A stretch of DNA of 55,108 nucleotides, taken from the NCBI GenBank assembly GCA_036274075.1, contig DASUGK010000139.1, positions 1 to 55,108 of the forward strand, written 5' to 3'. This document shows positions 24,702 through 33,622 of the stretch, in pieces. The position numbers and the translations under genes were made by a program. Each line of letters begins with the position of its first letter. Position 1 is the stretch's first letter. The stretch comes from CADEED01 sp036274075 (GTDB lineage: Bacteria; Pseudomonadota; Gammaproteobacteria; Steroidobacterales; Steroidobacteraceae). The notes under the pieces were generated by a model. It had not been told where the DNA came from. It was given only the letters and a program-made list of their open reading frames with translations, and did not search any database.

Positions 24702-25465
24702 ACGAAGAGCGTCAGAACGAGCGGGACAGCCAGCTGTCCGCCATGTTCGACGGCGAATTGTCGGCAGCTGAATGCGAATTGCTCGCACGCAGGCTGACGC
24801 GCGACGACGGACTCCGTGCCCAGTGGTCGCGTTACGCGCTGATCGGTGCAGCCTTGCGTGCCGAACGCGGCGTGAAGCTGGACGACAACGTCGCGCGCCG
24901 CGTGCAGGCCGCGATTTCCCAGGAAGCCACTTACGGCGATTCCTCCTCGACCGAGGTCGCCGGCTCGACCCGTGCCAATACCGCTGCCGTTGCGAAGCCT
25001 GCCTCCCGCTGGATGCAATTCGCGCGCCCGGCCGCCGGCGCCAGCATCGCCGCGGGCGTCGCGGCCGTGTCCATCCTGTGGCTGAGGACGCAGGGCACCG
25101 ACCCGGCGCTGGTGGCCATGGGGGTGGATGAAACCGCCGCCCCGCAGCCCGAATCCATCGTGCTGCAGCCGGAACCCGTCGATACGCAGATCACGCTGGC
25201 GGCCTCGCCGCCGCAGGCAGGGTCCGTGCTGAAAGGCGAGCCGGACTACAGCACGCCGGCGCCGAGTCCACAGGCCAGTTTCGCGCCGCCGGCGCGCTTC
25301 GCGAACTACGTGGTCGCACACAGCGAATACTCCGGCCCGCTGGCGCGGCGCATGGCGCTGCTCGGCATCGTGGGCAGTGACGGCCAGGCCGATGTCGAGG
25401 CACCGGCCGAAGTGGATGCGACGACTGCGACCGCAGCTCCGGGAGCCGCCACCGATGCGCATTGA
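24698..25465 (+). CDS. rseA: Anti-sigma-E factor RseA (MucA)
   Basis: A 255-residue single-pass protein. The N-terminal cytoplasmic sigma-binding domain reads SQLSAMFDGELSAAECELLARRL. One membrane helix lies at about residues 110-128 (AGASIAAGVAAVSILWL). An Ala/Pro/Thr-rich periplasmic part follows. It holds sigma-E at the membrane and is destroyed by DegS and RseP on stress. It starts within the rpoE stop and overlaps rseB by 11 bp. Confidence 0.93.
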   Translation: MNEERQNERDSQLSAMFDGELSAAECELLARRLTRDDGLRAQWSRYALIGAALRAERGVKLDDNVARRVQAAISQEATYGDSSSTEVAGSTRANTAAVAKPASRWMQFARPAAGASIAAGVAAVSILWLRTQGTDPALVAMGVDETAAPQPESIVLQPEPVDTQITLAASPPQAGSVLKGEPDYSTPAPSPQASFAPPARFANYVVAHSEYSGPLARRMALLGIVGSDGQADVEAPAEVDATTATAAPGAATDAH

Positions 25466-26489
25466 TCCACGCATCCACGCCAGGCGGCTGAACGTCGCGA
25501 GATTTGCGACGTTGTCGTTGCTGCTGGGCGCGGGCGTTGTGCTCGGCGCCGAACCGACAGAGTGGCTCGAGCGCATGAACAAGGCGCTGACCACGCGCAA
25601 CTACGTTGGCGTGTTCACCCACGTGCGCGGCACGCGCGCCGAGACCCTGCGCATCATCCACCGCGTGCGCGGCCGTGACGTCTCCGAGCGCCTGTTGTCA
25701 TTGGACGGATCGGGCCGCGAGTTCGTCCGCGAGGGCGACGAACTGACCTGCTACCTGCCGGACAAGAGAACCGTGCTGGTCGAGCGCCGCGCTCCCGACA
25801 GCGCGCTGCTGCCGGCCATGCCCACTCTCGGTGACGGCAGCGAACTGGTATACGAGATCCGCGGCGGCGAGCGCGAGCGGCTGCTGGGACGCAAGACGCG
25901 TGTCGTTGCGCTGCATCCGCGCGATGAATTCCGCTATGGCTACCGGCTGTGGATCGACGAAGAAACGTCCATGCCGCTCAAGACGCAGCTGTGCGACAAG
26001 TCGGGCGCGGTAATCGAACAGATCCTGTTCTCGAGCATCGACCTGCCGGAGCGCATCCCCGACTCCATGTTCAAGCCGCTGGTGGACGCCTCCAACTACC
26101 GCTGGCTGCGCGCCGAGCGGCAGCTCACCGCCACCAATGCGCCACCGGCGTTGTGGGAGGCGATGCGCCTGCCGCCGGGCTTCCGCATGACCACGCGGTC
26201 ACAGCAGGCCATGCCCGGCTCGAAGGAGCCCGTGGCCCACCTGGTGTTCACGGACGGCGTCGCCTCGGTGTCCGTGTTCGTCGAGCCGCGCAAGCCCGAC
26301 AGCAAGCCCACCGAAGGCCCGACACAGGTCGGTTCGTCATCGGCATTCTCGACCGTGGTGGACGACCACCAGGTCACCGCCATCGGTGAAGTCCCGCCGA
26401 ACACGGTGCAGTTCATCGCCGAGCAGGTGAAGTCGACGTCCAAGTCGTCCGGCCAGATGGGCATCGCGCCCCCGCGCCGTAACAAGTGA
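25455..26489 (+). CDS. rseB: Sigma-E regulatory protein RseB (MucB)
   Basis: A 344-residue periplasmic protein with an N-terminal signal (about 1-34, ATLSLLLGAGVVLG). The MucB/RseB N-domain begins WLERMNKALTTRNYVGVFTHVRG, and the C-domain includes LPPGFRMTTRS and VSVFVEP. RseB binds RseA and shields it from DegS, sensing off-pathway LPS or lipoproteins. ATG 25455 sits 11 bp inside rseA. In Pseudomonas mucC and the protease mucD follow; here a glutaredoxin-like gene follows directly. Confidence 0.93.
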   Translation: MRIDPRIHARRLNVARFATLSLLLGAGVVLGAEPTEWLERMNKALTTRNYVGVFTHVRGTRAETLRIIHRVRGRDVSERLLSLDGSGREFVREGDELTCYLPDKRTVLVERRAPDSALLPAMPTLGDGSELVYEIRGGERERLLGRKTRVVALHPRDEFRYGYRLWIDEETSMPLKTQLCDKSGAVIEQILFSSIDLPERIPDSMFKPLVDASNYRWLRAERQLTATNAPPALWEAMRLPPGFRMTTRSQQAMPGSKEPVAHLVFTDGVASVSVFVEPRKPDSKPTEGPTQVGSSSAFSTVVDDHQVTAIGEVPPNTVQFIAEQVKSTSKSSGQMGIAPPRRNK

Positions 26490-26758
26490 CCCATCTACCC
26501 GCCGGCCTCGTGGTGCTGAGCCGCGAGGGCTGCGGGCTGTGCGCGGACATGTTGCTGGCGCTGGCCGAACTCGAGCGCAGCCAGGCGATCCCCGGCGTGA
26601 CCGTGGTCGACGTCGATTCCGACCCCGAGCTGGCCCGCCGATATGGCCTCAAAGTGCCCGTCCTGCTGCTCGACGGCACTGCTATTTGCCATTACACGCT
26701 GAATTCCAACGAACTTTTGAGGCTCGTGGGGCGCCCAGCGGCTATACTTCCGCGCTAA
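26486..26758 (+). CDS. Glutaredoxin-like protein (DUF836)
   Basis: A 90-residue thioredoxin-fold protein with the active-site CGLC in LSREGCGLCADML, and the cis-proline region GLKVPVLLLDG. The family is small, cytoplasmic and poorly characterised, and often lies next to lepA. GTG 26486 overlaps the rseB stop (GTGA). A TATACT hexamer inside its 3' end (about 26741-26746) may be the lepA -10, leaving a leader of roughly 70 nt for lepA. Confidence 0.85.
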   Translation: MTHLPAGLVVLSREGCGLCADMLLALAELERSQAIPGVTVVDVDSDPELARRYGLKVPVLLLDGTAICHYTLNSNELLRLVGRPAAILPR

Positions 26759-26824
26759 TTTTTGCCGGGCCAGGAGGGCGAGCACCCGCTCGTTTGCGGC
26801 CTGGCGGACGACCTGACCCCCTTG

Positions 26825-28621
26825 ATGCAGCGGATCCGCAATTTCTCGATCATCGCCCACGTCGATCACGGCAAGTCCACGCTGGCGGACCGGTTCATCC
26901 AGATTTGCGGCGGTCTCGAAGCCCGCGAGATGCAGGACCAGGTCCTGGACTCCCTGGAGCTCGAGCGCGAACGCGGCATCACCATCAAGGCGCAGTCGGT
27001 CACTCTTTATTACACGTCGAAACGCGACGGCGAGCGTTACCAGCTCAACCTGATCGACACCCCCGGCCACGTCGACTTCTCGTACGAGGTGTCGCGATCA
27101 CTGGCGGCCTGCGACGGCGCCCTGCTGGTCGTCGATGCCACCCAGGGCGTCGAGGCGCAGAGCGTCGCCAACTGCTACACGGCCACCGAGCTGGGGCTCG
27201 AGGTGGTGCCGGTCATCAACAAGATCGACCTGCCGTCGGCCGACCCCGAACGCGTCATCAAGGAAATCGAGGCCGTCATCGGCATACCCGCCGACGACGC
27301 CCTCAAGGTGTCGGGCAAGACGGGCGAGGGCGTCGACGATCTCATCGAGCAGCTCATCGAACGCATTCCGCCGCCCAAGGGCGATCCGGCCGCGCCGCTG
27401 CAGGCGCTGATCATCGACTCCTGGTTCGACAACTACGTGGGCGTGGTCACGCTGGTGCGCATCGTCAACGGGACGATCAAGCCCGGCGACAAGATGCGCG
27501 TGATGTCGACGGGACGCGCGTACCTGGTCGACAAGGTCGGCCGCTTCACGCCCAAGTCCGTGCCCGCGCCTTCGCTGGGCCCTGGCGACGTGGGTTTCGT
27601 GATCGGTGGCATCAAGGAAATCGACGGCGCACCCGTGGGTGACACCATCACGCTGGAACGCGCGCAGGCCGCCGAACCGCTGCCGGGCTTCAAGCAGGTG
27701 AAACCCCGCGTGTTCGCCGGCATGTTCCCCATCGCCTCCGACGACTACGACAAGTTCCGCGATGCCTTGTCGAAGCTGCGGCTCAACGACTCGGCGCTGC
27801 ACTACGAGCCCGAGGTGTCCGGCGCGCTGGGCTTCGGCTTCCGCGTGGGCTTCCTCGGGCTGCTGCACATGGAGATCGTGCAGGAGCGCCTGGAACGCGA
27901 ATACGACATGGACCTGATCACCTCGGCGCCCACCGTGGTCTACGAGGTCACCACCACCGATGGCGAGGTGATCAGCGTCGACAACCCGGCCAAGCTGCCG
28001 CCGGTGGACAAGATCGAGGAGCTGCGCGAGCCCATCATCCTGGCCAACATCCTGGTGCCGCCGGATCACGTCGGTGGCGTGTTGCAGCTGTGCGCCGACA
28101 AGCGCGGCGTGCAGAAGAAGATGCTGTACCTCGGCACGCAGGTGTCGCTGCAGTACGAGCTGCCGCTGGCCGAAGTGGTGCTCGACTTCTTCGACCGCCT
28201 GAAGTCGACCAGCCGCGGCTACGCGTCGTTCGACTACGACTTCAGCCACTTCCAGCCGGCGCCGCTGGTGAAGCTCGACGTGCTGATCAACGGCGACAAG
28301 GTGGACGCGCTGGCGCTGATCGTGCACAAGGACAGCGCCTACGATCGTGGCCGGCAGCTCGTCGACAAGATGCAGGAGCTGATCCCGCGCCAGATGTTCG
28401 AGGTGGCGGTGCAGGCCGCCATCGGCAGCCACGTGATCGCGCGTGCCACCGTCAAGGCGCTGCGCAAGAACGTGCTCGCCAAGTGTTACGGCGGCGACAT
28501 CACGCGCAAGAAGAAGCTGCTCGAGAAGCAGAAAGAAGGCAAGAAACGCATGAAGAACGTGGGCCAGGTCGAGATCCCGCAGGAAGCGTTCCTCGCCGTG
28601 CTGAGAGTCGGAAAGAAGTAG
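26825..28621 (+). CDS. lepA: Elongation factor 4, LepA
   Basis: A 598-residue translational GTPase. G1 is AHVDHGKST, with the effector region RERGITIKAQ, then DTPGHVDF (G3) and NKIDLPSA (G4). The LepA-specific C-terminal domain ends AKCYGGDITRKKKLLEKQKEGKKRMK. It back-translocates or helps assemble ribosomes. ATG 26825 (QRIRNFSIIAHVDHG) fits E. coli length. An earlier in-frame TTG (26762) would add 21 non-conserved residues. lepB follows after 2 bp. Confidence 0.96.
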   Translation: MQRIRNFSIIAHVDHGKSTLADRFIQICGGLEAREMQDQVLDSLELERERGITIKAQSVTLYYTSKRDGERYQLNLIDTPGHVDFSYEVSRSLAACDGALLVVDATQGVEAQSVANCYTATELGLEVVPVINKIDLPSADPERVIKEIEAVIGIPADDALKVSGKTGEGVDDLIEQLIERIPPPKGDPAAPLQALIIDSWFDNYVGVVTLVRIVNGTIKPGDKMRVMSTGRAYLVDKVGRFTPKSVPAPSLGPGDVGFVIGGIKEIDGAPVGDTITLERAQAAEPLPGFKQVKPRVFAGMFPIASDDYDKFRDALSKLRLNDSALHYEPEVSGALGFGFRVGFLGLLHMEIVQERLEREYDMDLITSAPTVVYEVTTTDGEVISVDNPAKLPPVDKIEELREPIILANILVPPDHVGGVLQLCADKRGVQKKMLYLGTQVSLQYELPLAEVVLDFFDRLKSTSRGYASFDYDFSHFQPAPLVKLDVLINGDKVDALALIVHKDSAYDRGRQLVDKMQELIPRQMFEVAVQAAIGSHVIARATVKALRKNVLAKCYGGDITRKKKLLEKQKEGKKRMKNVGQVEIPQEAFLAVLRVGKK

Positions 28622-28623
28622 CC

Positions 28624-30189
28624 ATGCTCAAACAACTCATCGATCTGGTGGTCCTGGTGCTCGCGGTGCTCGCGCTGCCGGCGGTCGCGATCCACGTCTA
28701 CGACCGGCTGCTGCTGGCGCCGAAGCGGCCGCTGGTCGCCGACGAGGAAGTCGCGCCGGGCGGGCGCTGGGCGCGGCTCGCCGGCAGCCTGCTGCCGTTC
28801 ACGCTCATCGGCCTCGTCATCTGGCTCGACGTGCGCGTGGTGTACGGCTGGTTCCAGGAACTGGTGGTGCCGCTGAGTTTCCTCGCCATCCCGGTGGTGC
28901 TGCTGTGCCTGTACGAGAAGTTCGTGCTCGCGCCGGCGCGGCCGCGCGACGCGAAGGGCTTCAGGAACCGGCCGCCGCTCTACATCCGCATCGCCTTCCT
29001 GCTGCTGCCCTTCGTGCTCGCGGCCGTGGTGCTGAACATCGGCGTGAGCGTGGTGTTCGACTGGATCAAGCGGGCCTCCATACCGCTGAGTGTCCTGGCG
29101 GTGCCCGTGGGCCTGTGGTGCGCCATCGACAGCTGGTTCCTCGCGCCGCGCCGCCAGCTCGCGGCCGGCGACCTCGCGGTCAAGGATCCGCCGCTGCTGC
29201 GCGCCGCCTACGCGGTGCTGCCGGTGCTGATCGTCGCCGTGATCGTGCGCATGATCACGGCCGAGAGCCTCGACTTCAGCCTGGTGCTGCTGCTGCTGTC
29301 CATCGCCACCGGGCTGATCTGGCTCATCGACGTCAAGGTGTTCCGCAAGCCGCGTGAAAGCGAGCTGCGCAAGATCGTCACCGACGAGAAGCAGCGGCTG
29401 CCAGACCCGGGCACGGTCGACTACGCACGCAGCTTCTTCCCGGTGGCCGTGATCGTGTTGCTGGTGCGCGCCTTCGTGTTCGAACCGTTCCGCATCCCGT
29501 CGGACTCGATGATGCCCACGCTGCTCGACGGCGATTTCATAGTCGTGAACAAGTACGCCTACGGACTGCGACTGCCCATCGTGAACAAGACCATCCTGCA
29601 GACCGGCACCCCGCAGCGCGGCGACGTGGTGGTGTTCCGCCACCCGCCGAATCCCTCGGTCAATTTCATCAAGCGGCTGGTGGGATTGCCGGGCGACCGC
29701 GTCGAAGTGCGTGGCGACCATCTCATCATCAACGGCCAGCTGATCGGGCAGCACGAAACCGGCGACTACGTCGACAAGTGTTACGTGGGTTTCAAGTTGT
29801 CCACGGAGACCCTCGGCGACCACACTCACCAGGTGATGTCCTGTCACTCCGATGTCGCCTTGCTGCCGGCGAGGTTGTTCGAGGGTTCGTCCGCGGGTGA
29901 ATCGCTGCCGTCCTGCGACCGCAAGCAGATGCAGGAGCGGGGCGGCGGAAATGTCTGCCGCCAGTCGGGCACGCCCGAGACCGACACCAACAACTACACG
30001 TTCGACGTGGTTCCGGCGGGTCATTACGTGATGATCGGCGACAACCGCGACAACAGCCTCGACAGCCGCGCCTGGGGCCTGGTGCCCGAAGAGAACCTGG
30101 TCGGCAAGGCAACGCGTATCTGGTTGAATTTCGATCCCGGGCGCTCGACGATGGTGAACGTGGATCGAATCGGCACGAAGATCGATTAA
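28624..30189 (+). CDS. lepB: Signal peptidase I with multiplied membrane anchor
   Basis: A 521-residue LepB, about 200 residues longer than usual. The catalytic domain is standard: S295 in IPSDSMMPT, K350 in FIKRLVGLPGD, and MIGDNRDNSLDSRAWG near 470-485. It contains an insert with four cysteines (C386, C407, C431, C445). The N-terminal 290 residues hold four copies of a helix - (Y/I)(D/E)xxxLAPxR-like loop - helix unit. Loop motifs start at residues 26, 97, 168 and 235. The last copy aligns with the normal two-helix anchor of proteobacterial LepB. Cleaves signal peptides of exported proteins. Lies between lepA and DUF4845-rnc as usual. Confidence 0.95.
   Translation: MLKQLIDLVVLVLAVLALPAVAIHVYDRLLLAPKRPLVADEEVAPGGRWARLAGSLLPFTLIGLVIWLDVRVVYGWFQELVVPLSFLAIPVVLLCLYEKFVLAPARPRDAKGFRNRPPLYIRIAFLLLPFVLAAVVLNIGVSVVFDWIKRASIPLSVLAVPVGLWCAIDSWFLAPRRQLAAGDLAVKDPPLLRAAYAVLPVLIVAVIVRMITAESLDFSLVLLLLSIATGLIWLIDVKVFRKPRESELRKIVTDEKQRLPDPGTVDYARSFFPVAVIVLLVRAFVFEPFRIPSDSMMPTLLDGDFIVVNKYAYGLRLPIVNKTILQTGTPQRGDVVVFRHPPNPSVNFIKRLVGLPGDRVEVRGDHLIINGQLIGQHETGDYVDKCYVGFKLSTETLGDHTHQVMSCHSDVALLPARLFEGSSAGESLPSCDRKQMQERGGGNVCRQSGTPETDTNNYTFDVVPAGHYVMIGDNRDNSLDSRAWGLVPEENLVGKATRIWLNFDPGRSTMVNVDRIGTKID
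28648..29493 (+). repeat. Four tandem two-helix units inside lepB
   Basis: Approximate units are residues 9-79, 80-150, 151-219 and 220-290 of LepB. The first-helix/loop motif reads YDRLLLAPKRP (26), YEKFVLAPARP (97), IDSWFLAPRRQ (168) and IDVKVFRKPRE (235). The second helix starts with LLPF (56), LLPF (127), VLPV (198) and FFPV (271). The period is 71, 71 and then about 67-73 residues. The DNA copies are diverged, so the duplication is old. Unit boundaries are my estimate. Confidence 0.8.
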
Positions 30190-30200
30190 TGGGAGGACAC

Positions 30201-30563
30201 ATGAGGCACAGACAACGTGGCGTGACGGCGATCGGCTGGGTCTTCCTGCTGATCCCGATGGCAATCGTGATCTACGCCGGTATCCGTATCGGCCCGATCT
30301 ACCTGGACTATTACAAGGTCGTGCAGGCGCTCAAGGAAACGGCGGTGAAGCTCAAGAGCGACGAGACCCTGAATGCACAGAAAATCCGCCTGGCACTCGA
30401 GAGGCGCTTCGACACGGGCTACATCGACCTGGATCTCGAAAACGTCGCTATCGCCAAGAACGATACCGGCTGGGAGATGACCGCGGATTATTCCGAGAGC
30501 ACGCCGTTGTTCGGCAACCTGTCCGTCTCGATGGATTTCAACAAGACGGTGGTCATCGAATAG
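30201..30563 (+). CDS. DUF4845 membrane protein
   Basis: A 120-residue protein with an N-terminal prepilin-like stretch (RQRGVTAIGWVFLLIPMAIVIYAGIRIGPIYLDYYKV) and a small soluble domain ending SMDFNKTVVIE. It is the conserved gene between lepB and rnc in many gammaproteobacteria, and its function is unknown. ATG 30201 is preceded by GGGAGG (30191-30196). An in-frame ATG at 30189 overlapping the lepB stop is less likely because the ribosome-binding site lies downstream of it. Confidence 0.87.
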   Translation: MRHRQRGVTAIGWVFLLIPMAIVIYAGIRIGPIYLDYYKVVQALKETAVKLKSDETLNAQKIRLALERRFDTGYIDLDLENVAIAKNDTGWEMTADYSESTPLFGNLSVSMDFNKTVVIE

Positions 30564-30577
30564 ATGCGGCGGTTCAC

Positions 30578-31267
30578 ATGAGCACGACGCCGGCGCAGGC
30601 GCAGATGCTCGCCACGAGGCTCGGCTACCAGCCGCGCGACCTGGCGTTGTTCGTCGTCGCGCTCACGCATCGCAGCGCCGAGGGTCCCAACAACGAACGG
30701 CTGGAGTTCCTCGGTGATTCGGTGCTGAACCTGCTGCTGTCCGAGCGCCTCTACCGCGAGTTTCCCACCGCCAGCGAGGGGGACCTGTCGCGCCTGCGGG
30801 CACGCCTGGTCAGCGAGGAACCCCTCGCCGAAATCGCATCGGACATGAAGCTCGGTGAATTGCTGCTGCTGGGCTCGGGAGAGCTCAAGACCGGCGGCTT
30901 CCGCCGCCAGTCCATCCTCGCCGATGCCTTCGAGGCGCTGTGCGGCGCCCTGTACCTGGACGGCGGGCTCGACTCGGTGCGCGCGCGCCTCGGGCCGCTG
31001 TTCGAGGCGCGCATCGCGGCGCTGCCCGAGCCGTCGACGCTCAAGGATGCCAAGACACGTCTCCAGGAATACCTGCAGGCCAATGGCCATCCACTTCCCG
31101 TGTACACCGTGAAACGCACCAGCGGCGAGCCGCATGCGCAGACCTTCCTGGTCTCCTGTGTGTTGCCGCATGCAGGTCTGGAAACCGAAGGCGAGGGCCC
31201 GAGCCGCCGACGCGCGGAGCAGGTGGCGGCGCAGGCGGCGCTGCAGGCGCTGGGTTCCCATGCCTGA
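30578..31267 (+). CDS. rnc: Ribonuclease III
   Basis: A 229-residue double-strand RNA endonuclease. The signature NERLEFLGDSVLNLLLSE is in the N-terminal catalytic domain, with the second acidic site ILADAFEALCGALYLD. The dsRNA-binding domain (about 155-226) has DAKTRLQEYLQANGHPLPVY and ends RRRAEQVAAQAALQAL. It processes rRNA precursors. It overlaps the era start by 8 bp, as in E. coli-like operons. Confidence 0.96.
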   Translation: MSTTPAQAQMLATRLGYQPRDLALFVVALTHRSAEGPNNERLEFLGDSVLNLLLSERLYREFPTASEGDLSRLRARLVSEEPLAEIASDMKLGELLLLGSGELKTGGFRRQSILADAFEALCGALYLDGGLDSVRARLGPLFEARIAALPEPSTLKDAKTRLQEYLQANGHPLPVYTVKRTSGEPHAQTFLVSCVLPHAGLETEGEGPSRRRAEQVAAQAALQALGSHA

Positions 31268-32177
31268 CGAGAACACCGTGGGCACCGGTTCACCCGGCTT
31301 TCGCGCCGGATTCGCCGCACTGGTCGGCCGCCCCAATGTCGGCAAGTCGACGTTGATCAATGCCCTGATCGGCGAGAAGGTCTCCATCGTCACGTCCCGG
31401 CCGCAGACCACGCGTCACCGAGTGCTCGGCGTGCTCAACCGGCCCGGCGTGCAGCTGGCCTTCGTCGACACGCCGGGGCTGCATCTCGGCGAACGCCGCG
31501 CGTTGAACCGCGCCATGAACCGCACCGCCGCGGCGGCGCTGGCGGACGCGGACCTGGTGGTGTTCGTGGTCGAGGCGCTGCGTTTCGGCGAGGAAGACGA
31601 GGCGGTGCTGCGGCGCATCCGCGACTCGGGGCGCGATGCGATTGCCGTCGTCAACAAGGTCGACAAGGTCAATCCCAAGGACAAACTACTGCCGTTCGTG
31701 GCCGAGCTCGCGGCCCGGCACGCCTTCCTCGACGTGGTGCCGGTGTCCGCGCAGAAGGGCGACAACCTCGAGCGGCTGATCGGCGTGATCGGCGCGCGGA
31801 TGCCGGAGTCACCGGAACTGTTCCCGCCCGAACAGCGCACCGATCGCGGCATCGAGTTCCAGATCGCCGAGACCATCCGCGAGAAGCTCACCATGGAGCT
31901 GGTCGAGGAGCTGCCCTACGGCATCGCGGTCGAAGTGGAAAAGCTGTCCGAGCAGGACGAGCAACTGGTGGTCGACGCCGTCATCTGGGTCGACCGCGCG
32001 GGGCAGAAGCCCATCGTGATCGGCGCCAAGGGCTCGCGGCTCAAGCGCATCGGGCAGAAGGCGCGCGAGGAGCTCAACCAGCGCCTCGGCCGCCGCCTGC
32101 ACCTCAACCTGTGGGTGAAGGTGCGCGAGGACTGGGCCGACGACGCGCGCGCACTGGCGCAGCTGGGACTCGAATAG
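31260..32177 (+). CDS. era: GTPase Era
   Basis: A 305-residue GTPase with G1 GRPNVGKST, switch RPQTTRH, G3 DTPGLH and G4 NKVDKV. The C-terminal KH domain reads PIVIGAKGSRLKRIGQKAREEL. Era binds the 3' end of 16S rRNA during 30S assembly. ATG 31260 lies inside rnc. The gene precedes recO by 12 bp. Length is standard. Confidence 0.96.
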   Translation: MPDENTVGTGSPGFRAGFAALVGRPNVGKSTLINALIGEKVSIVTSRPQTTRHRVLGVLNRPGVQLAFVDTPGLHLGERRALNRAMNRTAAAALADADLVVFVVEALRFGEEDEAVLRRIRDSGRDAIAVVNKVDKVNPKDKLLPFVAELAARHAFLDVVPVSAQKGDNLERLIGVIGARMPESPELFPPEQRTDRGIEFQIAETIREKLTMELVEELPYGIAVEVEKLSEQDEQLVVDAVIWVDRAGQKPIVIGAKGSRLKRIGQKAREELNQRLGRRLHLNLWVKVREDWADDARALAQLGLE

Positions 32178-32189
32178 GCGGGAGACCCG

Positions 32190-32891
32190 ATGCAGCCGCG
32201 CGAACGCATATCCCTGGAGCCCGCGTACGTGCTGCACAGCCGCGAGTACCGCGATACCAGCCGCATCCTCGACGTGTTCACGGCACGGCACGGCCGGATC
32301 ACGCTGTTCGCGCGCGGCGCACGCGGGCCGAGGTCGAAGCTGGCGTCGCTGCTCATGCCGTTTCGTCCGCTCCTGGTGTCGTGGAGCGGGCGTGGCGAAG
32401 CCGCGCAGCTCACCGGCGCCGAGTTGCAGGGTGACTCGCCGGCGCTGCCGCCGCAGCACGTGATGTCGGGCTTCTATCTCAACGAGCTCATCATCACCCT
32501 GACCACGCGCCACGATCCGCTGCCGCAGCTGTTCGAGGACTATGCCGAGGCGCTGCGGCGGCTGGCGCACGAGGCCGCGCCCGAAGCGGCGCTGCGCGTG
32601 TTCGAGAAACGCCTGCTGGCCGGCCTCGGCTACGGCCTGGAATTCGCGGTGGACGAGCACACGCACTACCAGTTTCGCATCGGGCAGGGCCTGGCCGAGG
32701 TGCGCGAGGGCGCGCCGGGGGCATACTCGGGCCGCTGCCTGCTCGCGCTGCAGGAAGAAGACCTGCGCGACGCCGAGTCGCTCGACGTGGCGCGCAAGGT
32801 GCTGCGGCAGGCCCTGGATCAATGCCTGGAAGGCCGCGAGCTTCGCACGCGCACCGTCGCGCGTTCGATGGCGCGGCGAGGAAACCCATGA
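32190..32891 (+). CDS. recO: DNA repair protein RecO
   Basis: A 233-residue protein. The OB-fold N-terminus has AYVLHSREYRDTSRILDVFT and GRITLFARGARGPRSKLASLL, and the helical C-domain includes FYLNELI and RVFEKRLLAGLGYGLEF. The zinc-binding cysteines of some RecO proteins are mostly missing, as in many gammaproteobacteria. It anneals ssDNA coated with SSB and loads RecA with RecR. A GGGAGAC site precedes the ATG. The stop overlaps pdxJ (ATGA). Confidence 0.93.
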   Translation: MQPRERISLEPAYVLHSREYRDTSRILDVFTARHGRITLFARGARGPRSKLASLLMPFRPLLVSWSGRGEAAQLTGAELQGDSPALPPQHVMSGFYLNELIITLTTRHDPLPQLFEDYAEALRRLAHEAAPEAALRVFEKRLLAGLGYGLEFAVDEHTHYQFRIGQGLAEVREGAPGAYSGRCLLALQEEDLRDAESLDVARKVLRQALDQCLEGRELRTRTVARSMARRGNP

Positions 32892-33622
32892 GTTCCGAGA
32901 AGATAGAGCTGGGAATCAACATCGACCACGTGGCCACGGTGCGCCAGGCGCGCCGTGCGCCGTACCCGGACCCGGTGCATGCCGCGCTGCTGGCGGAGCA
33001 GGCCGGCGCGGACAACATCACGCTGCACCTGCGCGAAGACCGCCGCCACATCCAGGACCGCGACGTGCACGCGCTGCGCCCGCTGCTGCAGACGCGCATG
33101 AACCTCGAGATGGGCATTACCGCCGAGATGCTGGACATCGCCGTGGGCGTGCGCCCGCACGACTGCTGCCTGGTGCCCGAGAAGCGCCAGGAGATCACCA
33201 CCGAGGGCGGGCTCGAAGTCGCCGGCGACGTCGAGCGCGTGACCGCTGCCGTGAAGAAGCTCTCTGCCGCCGGCATCCGCGTGGCGCTGTTCATCGCGCC
33301 CGATCTCGCCCAGATCGAGGCGGCCAAGCGCAGCGGCGCGCCGGTGATCGAGTTGCACACGGGCAGCTACGCCGAGGCCACGGGACCCGCGCAGGCGCGC
33401 GAGCTGGAGCGCCTGTCGACGGCCGCCAAGCGCGCCGCGAACCTCGGGCTCGAGGTGCACGCCGGGCACGGGCTCACGTACAACAACGTGACGCCGGTGG
33501 CCGCGATATCGGAAATCGTCGAGCTCAACATCGGTCACTGCATCATCGGCCGCGCCATCTTCACCGGCCTCGAGAAGGCCGTCCGCGACATGAAGGCGCT
33601 GATGATCGGGGCACGGCGGTGA
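32888..33622 (+). CDS. pdxJ: Pyridoxine 5'-phosphate synthase PdxJ
   Basis: A 244-residue TIM-barrel enzyme condensing 1-deoxyxylulose 5-phosphate with 3-amino-2-oxopropyl phosphate. Motifs: INIDHVATVRQARR, LREDRRHIQDRDV, RMNLEMG, LEVHAGHGLTYNN and NIGHCIIGRAIF. It uses the same deoxyxylulose phosphate precursor as the IspD/IspF pathway. It starts in the recO stop and ends in the acpS start (GTGA). Confidence 0.96.
   Translation: MSSEKIELGINIDHVATVRQARRAPYPDPVHAALLAEQAGADNITLHLREDRRHIQDRDVHALRPLLQTRMNLEMGITAEMLDIAVGVRPHDCCLVPEKRQEITTEGGLEVAGDVERVTAAVKKLSAAGIRVALFIAPDLAQIEAAKRSGAPVIELHTGSYAEATGPAQARELERLSTAAKRAANLGLEVHAGHGLTYNNVTPVAAISEIVELNIGHCIIGRAIFTGLEKAVRDMKALMIGARR

Noticed and set aside
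26762..26824. Upstream TTG start for lepA adding 21 residues.
   Set aside because: The extension is not conserved; ATG 26825 gives the exact start of LepA homologues.
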